This document shows, one piece after another, positions 8,280 through 13,814 of a DNA stretch of 13,814 nt (the stretch's first letter is position 1; each line of letters begins with the position of its first letter). A program made the position numbers and the translations under genes. Origin of the DNA: Acidobacteriota bacterium (lineage in GTDB: Bacteria; Acidobacteriota; Vicinamibacteria; Vicinamibacterales; UBA2999); the NCBI GenBank assembly GCA_020851835.1, contig JADZBZ010000180.1:1-13814 (forward strand), read 5' to 3'. The notes below the pieces were generated by a model, which had not been told where the DNA came from, searched no databases, and saw only the letters and a program-made list of their open reading frames with translations.

Positions 8280-9013
8280 CATGCGGTCATCGCATAGCTG
8301 ACGATATTGACGGCGAACCGGGTGTTGTCATCCCGCTGGAAGCGCTTGTTTCGCCAGTCGTAGTCCCACTCGCATCCGTAGTCCTTGTTCGAGTAGATGA
8401 CGCCCAGGCGGCCGGCGTGCTCGACGCCTCTCAGGTAGTCGTGTACGAGGTCGTCACCCCACCCGTTCAGTTCGTGCGAGGTTTGCGGCGGTCCTTCGGC
8501 GAAGACGAAGAAGGCGCGATACAGCGGATGGCTGCTCGGGATCTTGTCGAGGGTTTCCGGCGCTGGGAAGATGCGGCGCATCTCGGCCTCGAACGAGGTC
8601 GCAAAGAGCCCCGCCACGTCGTGGTTGCAGTCATCGGAGAACAGCAGGCCACCGCCCTCGACCCAGTGCCGCAGGCGCTCGCGCTCCGGCTCGCTGAAGC
8701 GCACCAGTTTGTGTCCGGTCATGAAGAGGAATGGAAAGCCGTCGAGCTCCTCGGAGTCGGCCGTGATGATTACCTCCTCGGAGTACACCGGGATGTTCGT
8801 GTACTCGACCAGCGAGTTGAGTACGTTGGCGGCCACCTTCGGGTTGTAGTCCCAGTCGCCGGAGTCGTATCGCAAGCGGGCGAAGACGAACTCGTGCGCG
8901 CGAGGACCACCGGCCGCGGGAGGTGGCTGCCGCGCGACGACGCGCGATGGCAGCACCAGCGCAGCACACGTGGCCGCCGCCCCGAGAATGAAGTCACGCC
9001 GACCGGCGTCCAT
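8279..9013 (-). CDS. DUF4159 domain protein with Tat-type leader
   Basis: This 244-residue protein runs from ATG 9013-9011 to TGA at 8281-8279. It opens with a twin-arginine leader, GRRDFIL at residues 4-10, followed by a hydrophobic stretch to about residue 22. The remainder matches the DUF4159 family: the FARLRYDSGDWDYNP stretch near 44-58, an LNSLVEYTNIPV helix-strand, FPFLFMTGH at about 93-101, GGGLLFSDDCNHD at 120-132 and a C-terminal part with NKDYGCEWDY. DUF4159 folds like class I glutamine amidotransferases, but I see no catalytic triad. Its gene starts nine bases after the HMG-CoA lyase stop, so it is probably the last gene of the leucine operon, although DUF4159 genes more usually accompany DUF58, BatA-like and TldD genes such as those across the convergent junction. 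The function is unknown. Confidence 0.86.
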   Translation of the reverse strand: MDAGRRDFILGAAATCAALVLPSRVVARQPPPAAGGPRAHEFVFARLRYDSGDWDYNPKVAANVLNSLVEYTNIPVYSEEVIITADSEELDGFPFLFMTGHKLVRFSEPERERLRHWVEGGGLLFSDDCNHDVAGLFATSFEAEMRRIFPAPETLDKIPSSHPLYRAFFVFAEGPPQTSHELNGWGDDLVHDYLRGVEHAGRLGVIYSNKDYGCEWDYDWRNKRFQRDDNTRFAVNIVSYAMTA

Positions 9014-9022
9014 CCCGCTAGA

Positions 9023-9925
9023 TTACACGGGCCGGACGGCCGCCTGGAGATACCGCGACGGCAGGGGATGGCCGATGGCGCCGGCGAGCGCCCGCGAGGC
9101 GGCGGCGACGCCGTCGAGCGACACACCGGTCGCGATGCCCATGCCGTGCAGCATGTAGAGGAGATCTTCGGTGGCGAGGTTGCCCGAGGCGCCCGGCGCG
9201 TAAGGACAGCCACCCAGCCCGCCGGCGGCACTGTCGAACGTGGTGACGCCGTACTGCAGGCCTGCCAGCACGTTGGCCAGGGCCGTACCGCGTGTGTCGT
9301 GCAGATGCAGCGCGACCTGAGCCAGCGGCACGCGCGCCGTCACGGCGTCGAGCACCTCCGGAATCTGCCCGGGGTGGGCCACGCCGATGGTGTCGCTGAT
9401 GGCGACTTCGAACACGCCCAGGTCCAGCAGCCGCGCCGCCACCTCGGCCACTCGCGCGGGCGGCACCGGGCCTTCGAAGGGGCAGCCGAAGCACGTGGAC
9501 AGATAGCCGCGAACGCGCCGGCCCTGTGCGAGCGCCGCATCGCACACCGCCCGGTAGGTCGCCAGCGATTCGTCGATGGACTGGTTGATGTTGCGCCGGC
9601 TGAAGGTTTGGGATGAGGCGGCGAAGATGGCGATCTCGGTGACCTCCGCAGCGGCGGCGCGGGCCAGACCCGCGAGGTTGGGCACCAGCGCCGTATAGCG
9701 CACACCGTCCCGCCGCGTGATGCCGGCGAACACCTCGGCGGCGTCGGCCATCTGCGGCACCCACTTCGGCGACACGAAGGCCGACACCTCGATGACGGCG
9801 TGGCCGGCGGCCGAGAGCGCATCGACGAACGCGATCTTGGCGGCAGTGGACACGACGCCGGACTCGTGCTGGAGCCCGTCCCGGGGACCGACCTCGACAA
9901 CGGTGACGCGAGCGGGGAGTACCAC
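9023..9925 (-). CDS. mvaB: Hydroxymethylglutaryl-CoA lyase (leucine degradation)
   Basis: The enzyme splits (S)-3-hydroxy-3-methylglutaryl-CoA into acetoacetate and acetyl-CoA, the final step of leucine breakdown. Its 300 residues are a typical length for bacterial forms. Key positions match the human enzyme at a constant offset of 26: Arg15-Asp16 in EVGPRDGLQ, metal ligands His207 and His209 in HLHDTRG, nucleophilic Cys240 in GGLGGCPYAPGASGN, and Asn249. The start is GTG 9925-9923, ten residues before the EVGPRDGLQ motif; the biotin carrier stop lies four bases upstream, so the genes are co-transcribed. The ribosome-binding site is weak. The other gene products of the operon make its substrate, which confirms the pathway role. 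Isopropylmalate synthase-like enzymes are the nearest alternative, but the GGLGGCPYAPGASGN loop excludes them. The reaction should be cytoplasmic. Confidence 0.94.
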   Translation of the reverse strand: MVLPARVTVVEVGPRDGLQHESGVVSTAAKIAFVDALSAAGHAVIEVSAFVSPKWVPQMADAAEVFAGITRRDGVRYTALVPNLAGLARAAAAEVTEIAIFAASSQTFSRRNINQSIDESLATYRAVCDAALAQGRRVRGYLSTCFGCPFEGPVPPARVAEVAARLLDLGVFEVAISDTIGVAHPGQIPEVLDAVTARVPLAQVALHLHDTRGTALANVLAGLQYGVTTFDSAAGGLGGCPYAPGASGNLATEDLLYMLHGMGIATGVSLDGVAAASRALAGAIGHPLPSRYLQAAVRPV

Positions 9926-9929
9926 GGCG

Positions 9930-10403
9930 CTATTCCAGGTCGACCAGGGCGATGCCCGGCTGGACCAGTTCCCCCGCCGTGCACCGAATCGCCCCGACGA
10001 CGCCGGCGCGTGGCGCGCGGACGGGCAGTTCCATCTTCATGGCCTCCAGGACCAGCAGGGTGTCGCCTTCGACCACGGTCTGCCCGGGCTCGGCCAGCAC
10101 CTTCACGACGGTAGCTGGCATCGGCGCCATCAACGCGTCGGCCCGGACCGACTTCCGGCGCGGGGTGCGGCGGCGACCGCTCTCCACCTCGATGACCGCC
10201 ACCTGTCCGCCAATCGACACCCAGCACGTGTCGCCCGATGCGGCCACGGCCACGGGCCACCGCCGTGTCCCGTCGGACACGAGATAGAGCCCGTCGCCGC
10301 TCGGCGTCACCATGAGCGCCTGGTCGTCGATGAACACCTGGCCGGACACGTCCACGCGGGCGACGACTTCGCGGCCGTCCAGGCGCAAGGTCAGCGTCGT
10401 CAT
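9930..10403 (-). CDS. Biotin carboxyl carrier protein of methylcrotonyl-CoA carboxylase (split alpha chain)
   Basis: Translation probably starts at ATG 10403-10401, which overlaps the carboxylase stop by one base as TGATG; an in-frame GTG at 10415 would add four residues. The 157-residue product has two parts. Residues 1-85 form a mostly beta region (LTLRLDG start) that resembles the end of the carboxylase/carrier linking domain, and residues about 88-157 are a biotinyl domain with EAMKMEL at 120-126, where Lys123 carries biotin. The biotin is carboxylated by the upstream carboxylase and then presented to the carboxyltransferase. In most organisms this segment is the C-terminus of a single alpha chain of about 660 residues. 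Here it is a separate gene immediately behind the carboxylase, so either a real gene fission or a one-base indel in the sequence. No symbol is used because of the split. Confidence 0.88.
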   Translation of the reverse strand: MTTLTLRLDGREVVARVDVSGQVFIDDQALMVTPSGDGLYLVSDGTRRWPVAVAASGDTCWVSIGGQVAVIEVESGRRRTPRRKSVRADALMAPMPATVVKVLAEPGQTVVEGDTLLVLEAMKMELPVRAPRAGVVGAIRCTAGELVQPGIALVDLE

Positions 10404-11896
10404 CAGCCGCGCCACCCGGCCAGCGTCATGAAGGGATCCGCGGCCGGGTTCGCGGAGCCGCGGCCGGCCGGTCGGTCCGGCGCCACGCGGTAGGCAGCCG
10501 CCGCCAGTGCCGCCATCGGCACGTCGGCCGACAGGGCCTGCCGCGCGGATGCGCCCTCACGGTCGAGGAAGCCAGTGTCGATCGCACCCTCGACGAAACG
10601 GGGATGCTGGAGCAGTTGCAGGAGAAAAGGGATGTTCGTCCGAACGCCGAGCAGAATAAACCGGCCGAGCGCCTCGACGGCGCGCCGCCGGGCGGCCTCG
10701 CGTGTTTCGGCCGACACGATGAGCTTGGCCAGCAACGGGTCGTAGTGCACCGAGACCTCGCTGCCTTCGACCACCCCGCTGTCGATACGGATGCCTGGTC
10801 CCTGCGGCTCCCGGTACATCAGCAGCCGGCCCGCTTGGGGCAGGTCGCCGTGTGCGGGGTCTTCGGCGTACACGCGGCACTCGATGGCGTGGCCTCGCTG
10901 AGCGAGCGAGGACTGCGTCCAGGGCAGCGCCTCGCCGGAAGCCACCCTGATCTGGGCGTGCACGAGGTCCACTCCCGTCACCATCTCCGTGACCGGGTGT
11001 TCCACCTGCAGGCGGGTGTTCATCTCCAGAAAGTAGAATCGCGCCTGGTCCCCGGCGCTCTCCAGCAGGAACTCCACCGTCCCCGCGTTGCGGTAGCCGG
11101 CGGCCCTGGCGGCGCTGACGGCCGCTTCGCCCATGCGCGCTCTGAGCGCGGGCGTCAGGGCGGGTGAAGGGCTTTCCTCGATAATTTTCTGGTGGCGCCG
11201 CTGCACCGAGCATTCGCGTTCGAAGAGGTGGACGGCGGCGCCATGGGCATCCGCGAAAATCTGGACTTCCACGTGACGGGGCCGCTTGACGAGGCGTTCG
11301 ATGTAGAGCGTGCCGTCCCCGAATGCGGCCTGGGCCTCGCGCCGCGCCTGGGCAATCGCCGGCGCGAGCGCGGCGAGGTCGCGGACGACCTTCATGCCGA
11401 TGCCGCCGCCGCCGGCGGATGGCTTCACCAGCAGCGGGAAGCCGACGTGCTCGGCTGCGGCGATCAACGCGCGATCGCCCTGGTCCTCGGGCGCCTCGCC
11501 CGGCACCACCGGGACGCCCGCCTCCTGCATCAGGCGCCGGGCACCGACCTTGGAGCCCATGCGCTCGATGGCAGAGGAGGGCGGGCCGACGAAGATGAGC
11601 CCGGCCTCTTCGCACGCGCGCGCGAAATGCGCGCGCTCGGACAGGAAGCCGTATCCCGGATGGACGGCATCAGCCCCTGAGTCGCGGGCCGCGTCGATCA
11701 GGTTGTCGACCTTCAGATAGCTCTTACGCGGCGGCGGAGGACCGAGACCTACGGCCGCGTCTGCGGCCAAGACGTGCGGCGCATGGGCGTCGGCATCGGA
11801 AAAGACGGCCACGGTTTCCACGCCCAGCTCGCGGCACGCGCGGATGATCCGCACCGCGATCTCTCCGCGGTTGGCGATCAGCAGGCGCTTGATCAC
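10403..11896 (-). CDS. liuD: Biotin carboxylase subunit of methylcrotonyl-CoA carboxylase
   Basis: This ATP-grasp enzyme carboxylates the biotin of the carrier protein. The 497 residues carry the N-terminal RLLIANRGEIAVRI motif (4-17), the ATP-binding Lys158 and glycine loop (GGGGIGMK, 162-169), ERECSVQRRHQK (227-238) and the EMNTRLQVEHPVTE catalytic stretch (291-304). The start is GTG 11896-11894, overlapping the hydratase stop as GTGA, with GAGG nine bases upstream; starts further upstream would run into the hydratase gene. The chain ends about 40 residues beyond the catalytic core, near a GWRG ending that resembles the opening of the linking domain of longer alpha chains. Neighbouring carrier and beta-subunit genes identify the substrate as methylcrotonyl-CoA; the domain alone could be an acetyl- or propionyl-CoA carboxylase. 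The symbol liuD normally denotes the full-length fused chain, so it is approximate here. Confidence 0.9.
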   Translation of the reverse strand: MIKRLLIANRGEIAVRIIRACRELGVETVAVFSDADAHAPHVLAADAAVGLGPPPPRKSYLKVDNLIDAARDSGADAVHPGYGFLSERAHFARACEEAGLIFVGPPSSAIERMGSKVGARRLMQEAGVPVVPGEAPEDQGDRALIAAAEHVGFPLLVKPSAGGGGIGMKVVRDLAALAPAIAQARREAQAAFGDGTLYIERLVKRPRHVEVQIFADAHGAAVHLFERECSVQRRHQKIIEESPSPALTPALRARMGEAAVSAARAAGYRNAGTVEFLLESAGDQARFYFLEMNTRLQVEHPVTEMVTGVDLVHAQIRVASGEALPWTQSSLAQRGHAIECRVYAEDPAHGDLPQAGRLLMYREPQGPGIRIDSGVVEGSEVSVHYDPLLAKLIVSAETREAARRRAVEALGRFILLGVRTNIPFLLQLLQHPRFVEGAIDTGFLDREGASARQALSADVPMAALAAAAYRVAPDRPAGRGSANPAADPFMTLAGWRG

Positions 11897-12705
11897 GGTC
11901 GCGCGCCTCGCGGCGCGATGGCCTCGACCACCCAGCCGGGCCGGCGCTTCTCGAGAAACGCGAGCAGGCCGTCCTGCCCCTCGGGTGAGACGCGCTGGGC
12001 GGCGATGGCGCCGGCGGTCAGCGCGGCCACCTCCTCTGGTGCCTGGCCCCACACGCGGGGGATCAGGGCCTTGGCCGCGGCGACCGCGGTCGGCGCGGCC
12101 AAGAGCACCTCGGCGACATATCGCTGCACGGCCTCGTCGAGCAGGCTCTCCGGTACGACCGCGTGGACCAGGCCAATCTCCCGGGCGCGCGCGGCGTCGA
12201 AACGCATTCCGGTCAGGAACAGCTCCCGGGCGGCCGAGACGCCGATCTTGGGCAGCACGAACGGCGAAATCATGGCGGGCAGAATGCCCAGCCTGGTCTC
12301 GGTGAATCCGAAAACCGTGTGCTCGGCGGCGACGACGATATCGCACACCGCGGCGAGGCCGGACCCGCCGCCGAGCGCCGCCCCGTGCAGCCGCCCGATC
12401 ACGGCGCAGGGCAGTGTGTTGATGGCCCGGAACATCGCCGCCGCCGTTTCCGCATCCTTCACGTTGTCGTCGTGGCTGTAGCCGGCCATCTTCGCCATCC
12501 ACGCGGCGTCGGCGCCCGCGCTGAATACCTTGCCGGCTCCCGCGAGCACGACCACGCGGAGCCCCGGGTCCACGGCCGCGCCGGCGGCCCACGACGCCAG
12601 CTCGGCAATCGCCTGCTCGTTGAACGCGTTTCGCACGTCGGGCCGATTGAGCGTCACGTGCTCGACCGGTCCCTCGCGCCTGATGGTCAGAAAGTTATCG
12701 CTCAT
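11893..12705 (-). CDS. liuC: 3-methylglutaconyl-CoA hydratase (crotonase family)
   Basis: This crotonase-fold protein of 270 residues should hydrate 3-methylglutaconyl-CoA to HMG-CoA, in the cytoplasm. It starts at ATG 12705-12703; a GTG one codon earlier is an alternative, and GGACGG precedes both. Residues FSAGADAAWM (61-70) and GAALGGGSGL (108-117) form the oxyanion and active-site loops, and Glu136 sits in FTETRLGILPAMISPFV (134-150). The position corresponding to the first catalytic glutamate of mitochondrial crotonase is Gly116, which I recall as usual for LiuC-type hydratases that retain only the second glutamate. The stop overlaps the carboxylase start (GTGA), so both genes are co-translated. 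Forty-seven bases separate it from the upstream carboxyltransferase gene. A general enoyl-CoA hydratase is the alternative, but the operon position between the carboxylase and HMG-CoA lyase makes the leucine role likely. Confidence 0.9.
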   Translation of the reverse strand: MSDNFLTIRREGPVEHVTLNRPDVRNAFNEQAIAELASWAAGAAVDPGLRVVVLAGAGKVFSAGADAAWMAKMAGYSHDDNVKDAETAAAMFRAINTLPCAVIGRLHGAALGGGSGLAAVCDIVVAAEHTVFGFTETRLGILPAMISPFVLPKIGVSAARELFLTGMRFDAARAREIGLVHAVVPESLLDEAVQRYVAEVLLAAPTAVAAAKALIPRVWGQAPEEVAALTAGAIAAQRVSPEGQDGLLAFLEKRRPGWVVEAIAPRGARP

Positions 12706-12752
12706 CACCCGTCCGAACCCGAAAACGTGTGCATCTGCGAATCCGACGAGCC

Positions 12753-13814
12753 CTACATCCTGAACACCCCGAAGCGGGGTGGCGGAATGGGTGCATTGAA
12801 GGCCGCCGACAGTCCCAGCGCCAGTGCCGATCGTGTTTCGGCCGGGTCCAGGATGCCGTCATCCCAGAGCCGTGCGGTGGAGTAGTAGGGTGAGCCTTCC
12901 GTCTCGTACTTGCTGAGGATCGGGTCGCGGATCGCGGCCTCGTCATCAGCCGAAAAGGCCTTGCCGTTTCGCGCGAGCTGATCGCGCTTGACCGTCGTGA
13001 GCACGCCGGCCGCCTGTTCGCCGCCCATCACCGAGATGCGGGCGTTGGGCCACATCCAGAGGAGCCGCGGCTCGTACGCGCGGCCGCACATTCCGTAGTT
13101 GCCGGCGCCGAACGACCCGCCGATGACGACCGTGAACTTGGGCACCACCGAGTTGGCCACGGCGTGGACCATCTTGGCCCCGTCCTTCGCGATGCCGCCG
13201 CGTTCGTACTCCCGACCCACCATGAAGCCCGTGATGTTCTGGAGGAAGACGAGCGGGATCGACCGCAGGTTGCACAGCTCGATGAAGTGCGTGGCCTTGA
13301 GCGCCGACTCCGAGAACAGCACGCCGTTGTTGGCGACCAGGCCCACGAGCATGCCGTGCAGGCGGGCGAAGCCGCAGACGAGCGTCGTGGCGTAGCGCTC
13401 CTTGAACTCGTCGAACCGAGAGCCGTCCACGACGCGGGTGATCACTTCGCGGACGTCGTACGACTTCCTGAGATCGAGGTTGACAATACCGTAGAGCTCG
13501 GCCGGGTCGTAGGCGGGATCCTCGGGTGCTTCGAGGTCGGCTGGCAGGTGCTTGGTGGAATTCAGCGTCGAGACGATGGTGCGGGCCAGGTGCAGCGCAT
13601 GGTCGTCGTCTTCGGCGAAGTAGTCGGCCACGCCCGAGAGCCGGGTGTGTACGTCGGCGCCGCCCAGTTCCTCGGCGGTCACTTCTTCACCGGTGGCCGC
13701 CTTCACCAGCGGTGGCCCGCCGAGGAAAATCGTGCCCGTGCCCTTGACGATGATGGTCTGGTCCGACATCGCCGGCACGTAGGCGCCGCCCGCCGTGCAC
13801 GAACCCATGACGAC
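12753..13814 (-). CDS. liuB: Methylcrotonyl-CoA carboxylase beta (carboxyltransferase) subunit, C-terminal part
   Basis: The frame is open to the window edge on the right, so the N-terminal third is missing: 353 residues are seen of a family that normally has about 535. The carboxyltransferase moves CO2 from biotin to 3-methylcrotonyl-CoA. Visible motifs are GSCTAGGAYVPAMSD near the cut edge, FLQNITGFMVGREYE, GGSFGAGNYGMCGRAYEPR and WMWPNARISVMGGEQAAGVL, and the C-terminus SPYYSTARLWDDGILDP with FGVFRM, all characteristic of methylcrotonyl-CoA rather than propionyl-CoA carboxyltransferases. It is the first gene of the operon visible in the window; an isovaleryl-CoA dehydrogenase gene (liuA) would be expected upstream. 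The 47-base gap to the hydratase gene holds no clear terminator. Confidence 0.94.
   Translation of the reverse strand, partial: VVMGSCTAGGAYVPAMSDQTIIVKGTGTIFLGGPPLVKAATGEEVTAEELGGADVHTRLSGVADYFAEDDDHALHLARTIVSTLNSTKHLPADLEAPEDPAYDPAELYGIVNLDLRKSYDVREVITRVVDGSRFDEFKERYATTLVCGFARLHGMLVGLVANNGVLFSESALKATHFIELCNLRSIPLVFLQNITGFMVGREYERGGIAKDGAKMVHAVANSVVPKFTVVIGGSFGAGNYGMCGRAYEPRLLWMWPNARISVMGGEQAAGVLTTVKRDQLARNGKAFSADDEAAIRDPILSKYETEGSPYYSTARLWDDGILDPAETRSALALGLSAAFNAPIPPPRFGVFRM

Noticed and set aside
8105..9616. Plus-strand open frame of about 500 codons across tldD end and opposite DUF4159 and lyase
   Set aside because: It overlaps three confident genes and its translation shows no family; it is a high-GC shadow.
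10403..12592. Longer form of the biotin carboxylase starting upstream
   Set aside because: The extra N-terminal part overlaps the hydratase gene and is Arg/Gly-rich without homology; the GTG at 11896 precedes the conserved ANRGEIAVRI motif directly.

Overview
This is a GC-rich bacterial window, roughly two-thirds G+C by eye, with dense genes, GTG starts and many 1-10 base gene overlaps. It has no tRNA, rRNA, insertion sequence or CRISPR that I can see. The combination of a DUF58/BatA/TldD/TldE/DUF4159 cluster with Tat signals and a leucine-catabolic operon suggests an Acidobacteriota-like chromosome, perhaps Vicinamibacteria. That placement is inference from gene content only; the window contains no phylogenetic marker.

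Left half, plus strand (1-8199). The first four genes are the C-terminus of a DUF58 protein, a BatA-type double-membrane-anchor protein whose von Willebrand-like domain has lost its MIDAS serines, a three-TM DUF4175-like protein with a long coiled C-terminus, and a membrane-anchored protein with a glutamine-amidotransferase-like segment. These four overlap by 1-10 bases and are almost certainly one transcript. After a 61-base gap come TldE (PmbA) and TldD. TldD carries a twin-arginine-type leader while TldE does not, and TldD appears to have Asp in place of the usual third zinc ligand, Cys. Together these look like a MoxR/DUF58/BatA-type envelope system coupled to a TldD/TldE peptidase.

Junction (8200-8278). 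The two halves converge on a 79-base GC-only-looking spacer that holds three perfect but mutually crossing 8-bp inverted repeats and no T-run.

Right half, minus strand (13814 down to 8279). In transcription order it reads: methylcrotonyl-CoA carboxylase beta subunit (cut by the window edge), methylglutaconyl-CoA hydratase, biotin carboxylase subunit, a separate biotin carrier protein, HMG-CoA lyase, and a Tat-signal DUF4159 protein. The first five are successive steps of the lower leucine degradation (liu) pathway: 3-methylcrotonyl-CoA to 3-methylglutaconyl-CoA to HMG-CoA to acetoacetate plus acetyl-CoA. The carboxylase alpha chain, usually one polypeptide, is split here at a TGATG overlap. 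The last gene, DUF4159, belongs functionally with the opposite-strand TldD/DUF58 module but sits 9 bases behind the lyase gene in the liu operon.

There are no gene-free stretches above 300 bases. The most interesting material is the TldE/TldD/DUF58/BatA/DUF4159 assembly as an uncharacterised exported-peptidase system, and the split carboxylase alpha chain.
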